Of a stretch of DNA of 64,000 nucleotides, positions 1 through 14,184 are shown piece by piece; position 1 is the stretch's first letter; each line of letters starts with the position of its first letter. Made by a program: the position numbers and the translations under genes. The notes beneath the pieces are model-generated. The model made no database searches, was not told where the DNA came from, and saw nothing but the letters and a program-made list of their open reading frames with translations. The stretch spans positions 5,766,001 through 5,830,000 of the forward strand of contig NC_079234.1 in assembly GCF_028502605.1 (NCBI RefSeq), read 5' to 3'. This DNA comes from Trichoderma breve. Taxonomy: Eukaryota > Ascomycota > Sordariomycetes > Hypocreales > Hypocreaceae.

Positions 1-555
1 ACTAGTCGATATTTATTTTCGTCACCAAAAGATGATTTTGACTGAGATGATGAAGTGCATGCTTGCCCTAGTTGCGTTGCTAGGCGTTTAGAGGAAGAGG
101 GGGGGATTGCGGGTGTAAATTATATACTCTGTATTTTTGGAAGATAGGGGGTTGGCAGTTTTGAGAGAATACAAAAAAAAAAAACTTTTCATACATGTAG
201 AGAAATACCTCCCTCCATAATGCTTGGTGTGGCCTTTGTTGATCTACTCCAGAGTGAAAAAGGACATAATCTGTCAAGCTGTTGCTTGTTTATTCCATTG
301 ATGTTATTCAAACTAATACAACTAACCCTACCTAGCAGTGATCATATCTACCTACTGAACCCAAATACCCTGCCCAATTCCACCAGTGAATAAAGACATG
401 CGCACATTTATAAACATAAGTTGACAATTGATAATAAATACAGCGGTTGGACAAAAAACTCCCATCATCCTACCTGAAAAGCACCAGTTCTCGCGAACAG
501 GTAAACCCCATCAATAAAAAATAAAAATGAAATAAAATGAAACCCATCACCCTCA
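1..555. other. Intergenic / 3' flank of the Src1-like gene
   Basis: I see no coding sequence I can support here. The stretch is AT-rich with short A runs near 171-184 and 517-540, and only one short unconvincing ORF. It lies downstream of the minus-strand gene that ends at 556, so it probably includes that gene's 3' UTR. Confidence 0.5.
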
Positions 556-2921
556 TTAGTAAATCACCCTCGACTCAGTCCACTTCTTGCCCTCTGCTGC
601 TGCAGCTGGCTTCGGTTCCGGTGAATCAGCAGCAACCGGATCTCGCGTCCACCGACCGCTCATCCGTCTTCTCCGGGCTCCCTCGCCCTTGATAGGGCCA
701 ATCCACTCCCATGCTCGACCAACCTCGCCACTCCGGCCCTCTCGCTGTCCCGTGCGGACGTTGCTGTTGAGCTCAACGATTTTCTTCACCCTCTGCCAGA
801 TCCTCTCGCGCTCGGCCACTTTATGCACCGAGCGAAGCACGTCATCTCTCAAGTTGGGCAGAAACAACCATGCGTCGTCCAAGTCCTCCGCGCCCAGCTC
901 CTTCTGGTTGGCCAGCCGTTCCAGGACGAGGTCAACAAGCGCGGGGACCTGCGCCGAATCCACCAGGTGCTGGCGGTATCGAGCCCGCAAGTAAAAGACT
1001 GCCAGCACGACGGACATTAAAAGTCCAATTGGGAGTCGATATCTTGCCAGTCCGAGGCGGACGGAGCGCTTGAGCGCGCAGGTGATCGGAAGGCGAGAGA
1101 GAGAGCTGGACGATAGCTTGCGGACTGAAATATCGGGGGAACCGGGCGATCTGTGGGATCAGGAGCGGATCTGATTAGTTGTTTGTGTCAGAAAGAAGAG
1201 AGATTGAAAATTGGGGAAGGGGACATGGGGTTGAAGCCGTAGCATCAAATGGTGCCCCATTGAGAAAAGGAAGATTCTAAAACTTACGTGGTTGTTGCAA
1301 TCTCCACAATCACTTCCTCGCGAGTGGTGATTTCGCCAATGGCAGCTACCCAGAGATCTTCAAACTCATCGCTGTTCAGCCGCTTGTTGCGCTTCCTGCT
1401 CACAGTCGACTTGAGCTCCTCCTCGGCGATGGCAGGAGTGTCGACCTTTGTGCCAGACTCATCGACCAATTCGCCGCATTCAAACTTGGCGCGTCGTTGT
1501 CTCAACTCTTCAATGGCCCTGTCGGCAACTGCTTGGACTCGGCGTGCCTTTTCTCCGTCGGGCTCACAAGTCGGGGGCAATGGGACAAGGCCGCCGAAAG
1601 ACAGGGGGTGGGGCTTGAGGACAAAGTCGCTGTGGCAGCGGACGGAAAAGTCCTCGTAGCAGTAAGCGTGCGGAGGGCATGGCTCGCACTGAGGTTCCAC
1701 GAATGGGATGATGGCATCCGGCACAGGAACGTCGTCGGGGATGATTTGTGTTGCAGGCCGGCCAAGCCCGCAGTAGCCAACGGCAATCTTTTCTTGTCGG
1801 TACCAGGCCAGATATACGCCGAGCAGAGACACAAACAGCACAAAAAATGGCGTCTTGAGATTCGTCTTGCGGGCGGGCTTTGAGTGTCTCCTAGGCACAA
1901 TGGTGGCCTCTCCCCTCCTGGCCGCCTCCTCTAGCTCCAACTGCGCATCGGGAGTAAATTCTTCGCCAGCATCCACTGAGAAATCTGGTGACTGGTGTCT
2001 CGGCTTACGAGCAGACAGTTCGTGGGATCGCGCGACAGCGGATGGTCTTTCAATGGCCAGTGGTTCAATGAACTCTTCAGGGCGCCGTCGAGTAAGCTTT
2101 TCGCCCCTAGCGACGTCGTCGCCCACTCGTCTTCGGCTCGGCGTCTTGAATGCGGGAGAGCCCCTCTGGAATGGGTTGTCGTCGCTAAAGACACTTTCTT
2201 CTTCCTCATATTGAGCAACAACCGATGGCGGGACCGCACTTTGGGGCGCATTGAAGTAGGGAGTAGAGGCGTATGGAGTAGCGTTAGCGGTAGCGAATGG
2301 AGTGTTTTTCTGGGTGAATGGAGAAGAAGTAGCGTAAAGGGTGCTCGATTGGGGAGTGGGCGCATAGTGAGAGGAAATGGGCGTCTCCTCCTCTTCCTCG
2401 GGCTCATCCTTGATTTTTGGCGTCGCAGCCCTCCGGGAACCAGAGCGGCGCGTTGGCTTGGGCGCCTCGTACTGCGGCGCATCTGCCTCATCCTCATCGT
2501 AGTGAGATGGCTGGCGGCTCACGGATCGGCTGACGGATCGCGACGTGCGCTTCGTTTTAGCCGGCGCCGGTGCTGGCTCATCCTCTTCCCGCTTGATTCT
2601 GCTCGAGGCCTTTCGAGGCGATGCTGATCGACGCGGCTTGGCTGTTGGCGTAGGCTCCAACCCATAGTCTTCCCATCTGCCATTGTCTTCGGGGCTGCCC
2701 GCATTCACGATGCCTTGGCTTGATCGCTTCGCGCGAGCGCGTTGAGCGCGTAGCTTCGGGACCTGCGGCAGGATGTATTGCTCGACGAGCTCGACCAGCT
2801 GAGGCTTCTTGGCTGTGGCCGGATACTCGACGTTGTGCGTGACGAGAATCGAGCGCAGTCGCGGCACGGTGACGCTGCGCGGGTCGAAGCCGTCTTGGAG
2901 ATAATCTTCTGCGTCCGCCAT
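556..2921 (-). CDS. src1: Src1/Heh1-type inner nuclear membrane protein (HeH plus Man1-Src1 C-terminal domain)
   Basis: Two exons on the minus strand, 2921-1288 and 1150-556, joined across a 137-nt intron (donor GTAAGT at 1287, acceptor CACAG ending at 1151). The phases match and give 742 aa. Residues about 17-53 look like the helix-extension-helix/LEM-like fold of Src1/Heh proteins. Residues about 60-350 are basic, Ser/Pro-rich and disordered, as expected for nuclear localisation. A first membrane segment lies at 359-374 and a second at about 585-602. The Cys-rich stretch between them (CEPCPPHAYCYEDFSVRC) is the lumenal loop, and the tail is the Man1-Src1p C-terminal domain. Family members sit in the inner nuclear membrane, tether chromatin and help nuclear pore assembly. 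Reading only to the stop at 1284 would lose the second membrane segment. Confidence 0.88.
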
Positions 2922-3715
2922 GGTTGCAGTGTTTCTCCCAACACGGTCTCAATTGGGATTTCTTTTGGTTGTAAAGGCAAACAACGAACAGTATCTCTGT
3001 TCGGTGCAGAGTAAAAAGTCACCAAGTATTAACTTGAGTGAAGAAAAAAAAAAAAAAATTAAAGAATTGGAAGCGCAGAAGGAATGCGACGCAATTTCGC
3101 CCGTTTGTCTCGGAACTTGACAGCTAGCCCGAACGAAACCGCCACCAGCGATCAAAACAAGTGACAAGGGGCCCCCAAATAAAAGGTCCGGGGGTTCTCC
3201 AAATGTGAAACTAGCTTCCGGTCTCACCCCCCAGTTTCGAGAAATGAAAGGCGAAGCTTTGGGATTTTTCTGCGACGAGGCTGCAGCTGCAATGACCAAC
3301 GGTTCGTCTGGACGGATGATTGATAATTGTTTTTGTAAAGAATAAAATTCTGCTGGCTGGCCGCTGTTGGCCGAAGTCTGCTTGTATGTGAGTTTCTGAG
3401 GCTGTAGTAGCGCCGTTGTCAGTGGCAACCTCTGGAGCCCTGGGAAGAAAAAAATAAAATAAAAATCCACTGCAGAAATTCTGTTGGGTCTAGGCTAGGC
3501 AGATGCCACATGGCTTGGGGGTCGGTTATCTGCCTGGACTTTCGCACTTTAGACTGCAAGTGGCGCGAGCACAGCCACAGAAGGTGCGCCACACCACACC
3601 CCGCCACAGCTGCCGTCATGCCATGTGCAGATGCAAATGCGGCTTCACGTATGATGGAGATGCCAAACTGTCGCATCTGCCATTGAAGGCACGAATTTGC
3701 TGCCGCCTCGTTGCA
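2922..3715. promoter_or_regulatory. Divergent promoter region between the Src1-like gene and COQ6
   Basis: A 794-bp gap between two divergently transcribed genes. It has an A-run at 3044-3058 and no ORF with family-like sequence. A reading frame is open upstream of the chosen COQ6 start, but its translation looks non-coding. No clear TATA box was seen. Confidence 0.5.
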
Positions 3716-5269
3716 ATGGCGTCGAACAGGGTCCTGATGGCGAGCCCTCGCTTTATTTGTCGTAGCTGCTCTCGCCAGGCACGTGGTTCTGGCTCTTATC
3801 GACGATCTTATGCCACAGCTTCTTCCCAGGACATTTACGATGTGGTTTGCATTGGAGGTGGTCCGGCTGGGCTGAGTCTCCTCACTGCGCTGCGTAAGGA
3901 ATAACTGAGCACACTACTATTAATATTCAAGCTTCCTAAAGAACGAGTACTAATAATTGTTTATTCTCTAGGCGCTAATCCTACCACATCTCGTCTCCGC
4001 GTCGCCCTGGTCGAAGCTCAAGACCTCGCCAAGACAGCTTCTCTCTCCTTACCACCAACACAATTCTCCAACCGATGCAGCTCCCTCACACCCACAACAG
4101 CCCAGTTCCTTAATACCATCGGAGCATGGCCGCACATGAAGCGCAGTCGCATTCAAGAATTTCACGAGATGCAGGTCTGGGACGGCGTGACGGATGCCCG
4201 CATCGAGTTTGACTATCAGCTCGGCTCTACGGCCAGCCAAGGAAACGTCATTGCGTATATGGCGGAGAATATAAATATCACATCCGGTCTTTTGAAGAGA
4301 ATTAATGAAATCGGTGGGGTGGATGTTTTCGACAGCTCAAGAGTTGAGAAGATTACGCTTGGAGAGGAAACTGAGGACTTGGATCTGAGAGAATGGCCCG
4401 TCGTGCATTTACAGGGTGGTAAGTCTCTGGCGGCTCGACTCCTTGTTGGAGCTGATGGCGCCAACAGCCCTGTACGATCATTCGCGCGTATTGAGAGTCG
4501 GGGTTGGGACTATAACCGACATGGAGTTGTCGCAACGCTGGAGCTGGAAGGCGATGGATGGGGAGGCGAGTATCGCAAAACCGCATACCAGCGATTTCTT
4601 CCAACCGGGCCCGTTGCCATGCTTCCATTGCCTGGAAACCATGCGACGCTGGTCTGGTCAACGACGCCTGAGAATGCCTCGCTGCTGAAGAAGCTGTCCG
4701 CCAAGGACTTTATTGCACTGGTCAACTCTGCGTTTCGACTTGGCCCCGTCGACTTGGCTTATATGCACACTCAGGCTACTGGTCAGGAAGATGAATTTGC
4801 CTGGCGGACCCAGCACACGCACTTCGACGCCGAGGCCATCCCTCAACTTGTTGTTGGCGTTCAGGAAGGAAGCATCGCATCGTTTCCCCTTAAATTCAGA
4901 CATGCAGACACTTACATCGGTGAGCGCGTCGCTCTGGTCGGCGATGCGGCGCATACTGTCCACCCCCTTGCTGGACAGGGCCTAAATTCAGGACAGGGCG
5001 ATGTTCAGAGCCTGGTAAGGACCATCGAGTATGCCGTCGCTCATGGCCAAGACTTGGGAACGCAAATGTCTCTCGAGTCGTACAACAGCGAGAGATATGC
5101 GGCAAACCACGTATTGATGGGAGTGTGTGACAAGCTTCACAAGCTATATTCCGTAGAGAGTGGCCCCCTGATTCCCCTGAGATCGCTGGGTTTGAAGGCC
5201 GCCAATGCCCTCGGTCCACTGAAGAGCTTTTTCATGGAGCAGGCTTCTGGTCGGGGATTGAGGGTTTGA
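3716..5269 (+). CDS. coq6: Ubiquinone biosynthesis flavin monooxygenase COQ6
   Basis: Two exons, 3716-3893 and 3972-5269, around a 78-nt intron (GTAAGG donor, CTCTAG acceptor); codon C|GC restores the frame, giving 491 aa, the usual COQ6 length. An Arg/Ser-rich N-terminus of about 36 residues is a likely mitochondrial presequence. The FAD-binding Rossmann motif is CIGGGPAGLS at about 45-54. The UbiH/COQ6 signatures DGANSPVR and VGDAAHTVHPLAGQGLN (second FAD-contact motif) follow. COQ6 hydroxylates C5 of the quinone ring precursor in the coenzyme Q synthome on the matrix side of the inner membrane. The ATG at 3716 was chosen because it begins the presequence. Neighbouring complex I subunit nuo-49 also serves respiration, though co-regulation is not shown. 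Confidence 0.93.
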
Positions 5270-5547
5270 AACGAATTTCTGCTTTGCAGCTGTTGTATAG
5301 ATTAAGGCCTCATCGCCAATCCGCACAGAAAAGCATGTCCCCTTTCAAGAGAGGAAATAGCCCAATTGTATCAATACCACATCATCTCATAAATCGCGCA
5401 TTCACTTCCATGCAAATGACCATGGGGCATCGCCATATATGAACATGACAAAATTCTTGAGAGTATTTACGAAACTTCTCCCAGTCAGCTATGGCTACAG
5501 ACAAAGAAAACGAAATTCTAATATTTTTGCCTTCCACCCCCTTAGTT

Positions 5548-7106
5548 TTACCTGTCAACCTCACCTGTACCAGCATGTTAGCAGTGAATTTCTCAATCAT
5601 CATATCCGTTCCATATGGGTAATACATACCAAACACAAGATCCATAGTACCGATTAAAGCGACCGCATCTGCCAGCAAGTGACCCTTGGCAACGTGGTCA
5701 AAGCCACCCAGGTGAGCAAAGCCAGGAGCACGGATGTGGCACCTGTAAGGGCGCTCACTGCCGTCACTGACCAGGAAGACTCCCATCTCGCCCTTGGGCG
5801 CCTCCATGACGGAGTAGGTCTCTCCGGGGGGAACGGCATAACCCTTGGTGTAGAGCAGGAAGTGGTGGATCAGAGCCTCCATGTTCTCCTTCATGGCAGC
5901 TCGGGGAGGAGGAGCGATCTTGTAGTCCTCGACGCGGACGGGGCCGGCGGGCATCTGGTTCAGGCACTGGTGGATGATGCGCAGCGACTGTCTGAACTCC
6001 TCCATTCTGCACAAGTAACGGTCGTAGCAGTCGCCGTTGGTGCCGACGGGGACATCGAACTCGACCTTGTCATAGGCATCATAGGGCTGGCTCTTGCGAA
6101 TATCATAAGGAATGCCAGAGCCACGGAGCATGACACCACTGAAGGACAGGTTCAGAGCATCGGCGGCAGAGACAACACCAACTCCCCTCAGACGCTCAAT
6201 CCAGATACGATTATCAGTAAGCATCTCCTCAGTCTCGTCGATACGGTCTCCGAACTGGGTAGCCCACTGGTAGATGTCGTCTAGCAGTCCAATGGGGATA
6301 TCCTGGTGGACACCTCCGGGACGAACGTAGGCTGCGTGAAAACGAGCACCAGAGACACGCTCATAGAATTCCTATCCGGGTATACAGTATTAGCCACACA
6401 AAACCGTCTGAATCTTGTAAATTCTGCATCTGCTTTGGAGTCGCCATACCATGAGCTTCTCACGCTCCTCGAAACCCCACAGGAAGGGTGTCAGCGCACC
6501 AACGTCCATGGCGTGTGAGAGAACCGACATCAGGTGGTTCAGGATACGGGTAATCTCGGCAAACAGGGTTCGAATGTACTTGGCACGGTCGGGAATCTCA
6601 ATGTTGAGAAGCTTCTCAACGGCAAGAGAAAAGCATTGCTCGTTGGTCATCATGGAGACGTAGTCCAGACGGTCAAAGTAGGGCAGAGCCTGAAGATAGG
6701 TCTTGTACTCGATCAACTTCTCGGTGCCTCGATGCAGCAGACCGACGTGGGGGTCGGCTCGGACGATTTCTTCACCGGAGAGCTCGAGGATCAATCGCAA
6801 CACACCGTGGGCGGCAGGGTGCTGGGGTCCGAAGTTGACAGTGTAGTGCCTGACTTTGCGATCCTCGACGCTGTTGTCGCGCGGCTTTTTGTCGGTGGTC
6901 GAGGGCTCGGACCTGGAGGGGTAGCCGTACACGTCGCCGGTCTGTTTGAAGTGCTCGTCGGTGGGAATCAGCCGCGTGCCGGTATGCTCGGGTGTCGCAT
7001 ATCTCCGGAACGCAGTTGATGAGAACGGGCGAGCGGCGAGAGATGTGGCAGGTCGCAGACATAGTCGGCTGGCACTCTGGCCAATGAGTCTGGGGAGGAT
7101 GGCCAT
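5548..7106 (-). CDS. nuo-49: NADH:ubiquinone oxidoreductase 49 kDa subunit (complex I, NDUFS2/NuoD family)
   Basis: Three exons, 7106-6450, 6371-5630 and a 17-nt last exon 5564-5548, with introns of 78 and 65 nt; 471 aa. The N-terminus (about 35 residues, Arg/Ser/Ala-rich) is a mitochondrial presequence. The core has [15 protein letters not shown] near residue 90, [17 protein letters not shown], and the quinone-site region [20 protein letters not shown]. The family ends in -GTxDxVFGEVDR, and the tiny third exon supplies exactly -GEVDR and the stop. Reading through the last donor instead adds a long unrelated tail. The protein lies in the peripheral arm at the quinone-reduction site. Confidence 0.95.
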
Positions 7107-7673
7107 TGCGGAGGAGCGAAGCCCTGTCGGGAGAGCTGGAGATTAGGCGCTATGGACTAGGGAGGTGAAGGAATTCAATCCCCAGAAGAGCCTCTACTAG
7201 CCCGAGATCAATGGCTGGTTAGACGGGTGATGCTCGCCTTGGAGTTGGTGATTTGAGAATCGGGGAAGCTTGCAGTTCCGTGATGGTGGGGCGGCGGGAT
7301 ATCATTTTTGCGCCGCAGCTGGGGGAGCCAATCAGCGAGCCGCAATTGGCAAATGGCAATTTGGTTTGCCTCATAGACTTTTTGTAGAGCCAGTGAACAT
7401 GGTGATCAACAAGCCACAAACAAAGTGATTTACTTGTCTTGATTGTCAATTATTCGGACTGCAGAACTTAATCGATATAGATATTATCATTTGTAGTCAA
7501 AGAAACATTGATTAACAAATTGAAGTGGACCTCCCTCTCCAATAGGATATAGGTAAGGTACTGATTGGTCTCCCTACAAGTATGACTCGGAACCTCTTCA
7601 AATATTCCAAGCTCTCTCCAACCAATTATCTGCAAAACAATACATCATTATATAAAAAACATCTCCAAAAAAT
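7107..7673. promoter_or_regulatory. Promoter region of nuo-49 and 3' flank of the GNAT gene
   Basis: This 567-bp gap lies upstream of nuo-49 and downstream of the GNAT gene, both on the minus strand. Small ORFs exist, but none has family-like sequence. I see no other structure. Confidence 0.4.
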
Positions 7674-8363
7674 TTACTTCAAATCGCTTCTCAATAGACC
7701 GAAACGAACCTCATCCATTATCTCGCCATTCTTCTCAACCGCCCCTCTTCCCCTCCCCTCCAACTCGAAGCCGCACTTCTGTAGTAGCTTTTGGCTTGCA
7801 ATATTACTCGCATACGCTTGCGCTTGTAGACGATACAATTTGGGCCATGTTTCAAATGCCCATCTCGAGAATGCGCTAAGCGCTTCAGTTCCATAGCCCT
7901 GGCGCCATACTAACGGTGAGAGGTAGTAGCCCAAGTCCCAAGTTCTGTAGAGGATATCTTCCAAAGGACGAGTGCCAATGCCACCAACGAGGAGTGGCTC
8001 TGTTGCTGAAGGATTGCATGGACAGCCTGGCTTTATGAGTATTGCAGCAGCATGAGGGTAAACTGCGGAATCATCGTCGTGAACGCTGCGTTGGATGAAA
8101 GCTTCAGCGTCAGCGATAGTGTACGGGCTGGAGAAGCGGTCGCTCATGAAGCTGGCAACTTGATCGTGATTTGCGGCCAATGCCAAGGCTGGAGCATCTG
8201 ACATGAGGTATCGCCGTATAATGACCCTCTCAGTTTCGACCAGAATGGTGCCGGGCTCGGTGCTGGGAGGGCATGGCGATGGTAGGATTCTGTCCACCAC
8301 TTTGCTTGGCATGGCGACGGCTTCGAAGGCAGATACCAGCTGTACCTGGAAATTGCCTTCCAC
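7674..8363 (-). CDS. GNAT N-acetyltransferase (RimJ/RimL-like)
   Basis: Single exon, 229 aa, or about 212 aa if the second Met (residue 18, MPSKVVDR) is the true start. The RimJ/L-type GNAT fold is visible: beta-1 TERVIIRRYLMSDAPAL near 44-60, then the acetyl-CoA loop region LGYYLSPLVWRQGYGTEAL (R/Q-x-G-Y-G-T) near 143-161. The C-terminal AYASNIASQKLLQKCGFELEG is the classic 'N-x-x-S-x-x-L-x-x-x-G-F' end of the family. The substrate cannot be told from sequence; family members acetylate N-terminal amines, polyamines or small metabolites. It is not clearly linked to its neighbours. Confidence 0.8.
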   Translation of the reverse strand: MEGNFQVQLVSAFEAVAMPSKVVDRILPSPCPPSTEPGTILVETERVIIRRYLMSDAPALALAANHDQVASFMSDRFSSPYTIADAEAFIQRSVHDDDSAVYPHAAAILIKPGCPCNPSATEPLLVGGIGTRPLEDILYRTWDLGYYLSPLVWRQGYGTEALSAFSRWAFETWPKLYRLQAQAYASNIASQKLLQKCGFELEGRGRGAVEKNGEIMDEVRFGLLRSDLK

Positions 8364-9005
8364 CAGATCGCGTAATAAAAGTAATAACAGAAGTGAAAAT
8401 GTCTGTTTAGAAATGGTAGAGTTTGCGCGTTCAAATAGGAGGGCTGTTGAAGGATTGACTAGAGTGACTCACTGGTTGATGGTATCGGCGTTTCAACCCA
8501 GTATGGTTAAGTGGCGTGTGACTCTTCATACTTCACAACAACAGCGATGGTAGTAAATTATTATCGAATGGCTTATATTTACGTTGAAAGGGATGTTGCA
8601 ACTTAGCAAACCGGATGGTATGGCATATAGTCATTGCGCACTTGTTTAGAAGTTTCCTGCGCCTCTTCCAAATCCAAGCTGAAGTATCTCAACGAAATCA
8701 ACACTATTTGCGTCTTTCCCATATTCCTGCTTCCTGAGATTTACTTCAATATTTTCTTCTTTAAAAGCCGGCACAAACGAGGTACAATGAACGTCCGACT
8801 TCGGACACGTCGTTGAGTGCGTCTATTGCAGGTCGATGCAACTATCTATTACAAGGTTGACTGTTGCCAGGCAAGTCTCTTGCACCGCGGCCTTGTTCTA
8901 TATAAACCAAACCTCGAAATTTCTAGGCTCTCTATGAGTCATGCAACAACACCTCAAGCATGGCCCCTTTCCAACATGTTGCCATATTTATCCTATGGAG
9001 CGTCT
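8364..9005. other. Intergenic region
   Basis: Between the start of the GNAT gene and the 3' end of the next minus-strand gene. Short plus-strand ORFs (8634-9182) have no recognisable domain and partly overlap the neighbour antisense. Nothing else seen. Confidence 0.4.
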
Positions 9006-10140
9006 CTATCGCAGAGAATGCGCCGCATTATTGCTACCGTCCTCACCAGTGTCCGTGTTACTCTCCAACGCAATATCACCGCTGAATGCCAACAAATCAT
9101 TCCAGAATGGATCGTCGAGATTAAGCGCCATGTTGTTCAAACCTGGAGCTTGTCGCATAACTTCATGCTGCGGCCGTTCTGATTGAGTTGCATCTCCCTC
9201 GCCCCAGACTTGCTCAAATGTCAAATTAGGTTGTGACGGTTCATATGCTGTCCAAATATCCGGTTGATACTCTGAATCAGGGTACATGGCAGACGCGTTC
9301 GCTGCGCTCGCTGCTTCTTGACCTAGATTCGGCATACCGGTCGTTTCTAGAAGCCCTTGTGCGGTCGGAAACCTTTCTCCCGGGCCGTCACCCCAGACTT
9401 GTCTCCTTGCCGCTGAAGAAAAAGGATAGAGATTTGAGTTGGATATGCTTTGGTAGTTATTCGAGGGATTCTCCAAAGAAGATCTTGGCAAGCAGTCGAA
9501 CACATCTGTCTGGTTCGTAAGTGTGCCCAACGTCTCGTGATGGCTTGACCACTGCTCGCCACTGCTCGCAGCAGGAAACGCCTGTTGAACATCAATAGCC
9601 CGCTTCTTGCCCTTATCTTTTCGAGATTGGTCGTATTCGCTCCTCAGTCTTCTCTTGGTTCTTCGGAACAGCAGATTGTCTCCGTGACTCTGTGCCCACC
9701 ACTCCGGATACTCTTTCGCAGCGTTTGCCCACTGCTGCATCGCCGTAAACGTTGAATGGAGAGTACTCCAAGAACATGTGATACAACTCCGATACCGGCA
9801 CCTCTGTCTTCGCACGACTCTGGGAACGGAACACCCGCATGTGCTGGTATTCCAGTTCCAACTCCAACTTCCGCTGCCGGCGGGGTGCTGGGTAAGGAGA
9901 GAATTGGCGATGATGAAGGCCTCGCATGGTTCCACGATGTACCACCCGATGGGCCGAATACAATGGATTTGGCAACAGTAGACCTCTTTTGCTCCGCACA
10001 TTTGCGTCCTGCTGGCTGTCTAGCGTTTGAGGTGAGTGGAAAAAAAATGTTGGATTCGCTTCTCCTGTGGAAACTCGGTGCTGAGGAAATCTGAAATGAA
10101 AGCTTTCTTCAAGTGATCTGGAAAGATTAGCTATTGACAT
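9006..10140 (-). CDS. Unrecognised protein, coding sequence possibly frameshifted
   Basis: I do not recognise this gene. The 3' two thirds (about 9740-9006) read cleanly in one frame. They start near QQWANAAKEYPEWW, continue through a basic Lys/Arg stretch (RRTKRRLRSEYDQSRKDKGKKR) and a Ser/Gln/Asn-rich middle, and end in an acidic, aromatic tail (NLDDPFWNDLLAFSGD), a layout often seen in fungal transcription regulators. Upstream, 10140-9740 looks coding in a different frame (ATG at 10140; RKLELELEYQHMRVFRSQSR then SELYHMFLEYSPFNVY). The two frames meet near 9735 with no plausible intron between them. Either a one-base frameshift (mutation or assembly error) joins them, or only the 3' frame, from an ATG at 10001, is real. 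Function unknown. Confidence 0.4.
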
Positions 10141-10854
10141 CAAGGTAATCATGGCTCTACGTAAAAACAAAATTACCAAAAAGTAGCATGTCAAACGCTG
10201 TGCCGTAGCGGTGTTTGTAGGCAAACAAGCGAAAGCGCTGTTTGTCGTTCAGAGAAGCAGTTTGAGTTCAGCACAAGAATTCGGTGCCTGTACACAGGCT
10301 GCACTGCCACATGGTTTTGAGTGCTTGCCAGCTGTGATTCATGCTGCGCTTTGACTTGCTCTTCTCCGGATGCCCAATGGCTTTTACCTGCTTCGTAGAC
10401 CGAAATGCAGTGCATGTTACTGGCAGATAAGTAAAAGAGCCTTTTCAAGAGTGATCACTCATTTGCACGAGGTTACAAAGGAAGAGGTCTCATCTTCAAG
10501 CCTGTGAGACCTGTGAGTCCCGTAGGTAAGTATCTTAGGTGCGGTTAGTGAATTGACCGAGAAAGGATAACTTCTGCTGATTTAAGGATTGCGGAGGTAG
10601 AATATAAAGTCTCTATGCACAAGTGAATACGGGAAATAATGGGAATTGGTCTTTTCAGCCCACGAGAGTCTATGTAACGCGGTACATATTTTCATCAAAA
10701 CAACATGCACCCATCATTGCACTATTAAAGCGAGTTATTACGTTAATCTTGTAATTTTATAATTGTATGCTTGAAACATGTGATATATGCCCTCAATGTA
10801 CATGTACGGGGAAATACTAGCCAGCACTCGTCTACAATACATACGTGTAGTATT
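10141..10854. other. Intergenic region
   Basis: About 710 bp with no supportable gene; one short minus-strand ORF near 10191-10448 has no domain-like sequence. It probably contains the promoter of the unrecognised gene and the 3' UTR of the SnoaL-like gene. Confidence 0.4.
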
Positions 10855-11383
10855 CTAATCTTCTTTATGCAAGAAACTGTAGTAATCTCTCTCCTCCACA
10901 ATCTGCAACCCCTTTTCCGATCTTCGGAGCTTGAAGATGGACATACCTCGGAGAGTAATATCCTCGCCTGCTTTGACGCCCATCTCGGGGTTATCCTTTT
11001 TGGAGGTAAAGGTAAACCGGTACTCCCACCCAACTAAATCGTCAATATCTCCAAAGACGTTGAATGTTTTAGCCCTCATGTTGTGCACATTGGCATAGTA
11101 GTTGGCGCAATGGTTCAACCAGCCTTTTTTATCCAGACCAACGGTGCTGGGCATCACTGTTGTTGTGGAAACTTGTCAGCTTTTTTTCTCTCTTTATGTG
11201 GTTGGCTTGATGAAGAAGCAACACATTATGCATCAATAATGTATTATACTATATGTACTTACTGTAGTCAGAGAACACAACATCATCAGCGAAAAACTCG
11301 TCGAGTTTAACCGAATCACCGCTACCGCTAAAGGCATTGGCGAATTCGGTGATGAATTCTTGGGCATTGGAGGCCTTGGACAT
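10855..11383 (-). CDS. SnoaL-like / NTF2-fold small protein
   Basis: Two exons, 11383-11263 and 11156-10855, across a 106-nt intron (GTAAGT donor, CAACAG acceptor); codon A|TG keeps frame; 140 aa. The N-terminus (FITEFANAFSGSGDSVKLDEFFADDVVFSDYS) is the helix plus first strand of an NTF2-like cone. It is followed by a conserved Trp-rich sheet (VGWEYRFTFTSK) and GVKAGEDITLRGMSIFKL, typical of SnoaL-like/DUF4440 proteins. In fungi such proteins act as cyclases, isomerases or hydratases in secondary metabolism, or are of unknown role. It lies about 560 bp downstream of the GAPDH paralogue, so it may belong to the accessory cluster; this is inference. Confidence 0.72.
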
Positions 11384-11942
11384 GATGCCGAAAGACTGTC
11401 CGCGTCTGCTATGACTTCTTGAAACAATGCGAAAGAGCAAGCAATCTGATATTGATGTCGATAGCGACTCAGCTTTGACATTGTGCAGTCCTGCCCTTTT
11501 ATGCACTTCAGTGTGTTAATCCCCGCTCTAGTCCGGGTCAGGTGTATCTGTCTCCATGTGTCATTACTTTAGGACGGTGCCTGCTAGATCCATGCTGGTA
11601 AGACGACTACGCCCATGTGATTGATTGGACGCTTCACTAGGGTAATAGACTGCTGTCTCATCCATACTCAGATGTGGGCAGGGGATACTTGCCCGTTTAC
11701 GACTATACGAGTATGCCGTGAACAAGGATGTCCGCGTAGTAGGCGGGGCGGGTTCTCATCAATTCAGAGGCAACACGATCGGTAAGAGGAGATTGTTACT
11801 ACGGAGTATAGGACTTTATTTTATTAATCGGTTTTATCACCTGCATCTCGGACAATTCCACCTTGGAAATCTCAATACATGCGAGATACCTGGCCCACTG
11901 GTGAGCACTAACACCCATGGGTTACTTGGATGTCAGTCTGCT
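11384..11942. other. Intergenic region
   Basis: Promoter of the SnoaL-like gene and 3' flank of GAPDH. It contains one exact TACGGAGTA (11800-11808), a motif that recurs through the accessory regions. No gene seen. Confidence 0.4.

Positions 11943-14184
<2,242 letters not shown>

Noticed and set aside
587..1073. Overlapping plus-strand ORFs
   Set aside because: They are antisense to the second exon of the Src1-like gene, with low-complexity Arg/Ser/Pro composition.
5382..5547. C-terminal extension of the complex I subunit to 5382
   Set aside because: The family ends in GEVDR, which the spliced 17-nt exon supplies exactly; the extension is unrelated sequence.
9756..10094. Plus-strand ORF antisense to the unrecognised gene, and the Cys-rich start of the 10001 ORF as a zinc cluster
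   Set aside because: The ORF has no domain; the Cys spacing and lack of basic residues do not fit Zn2Cys6.
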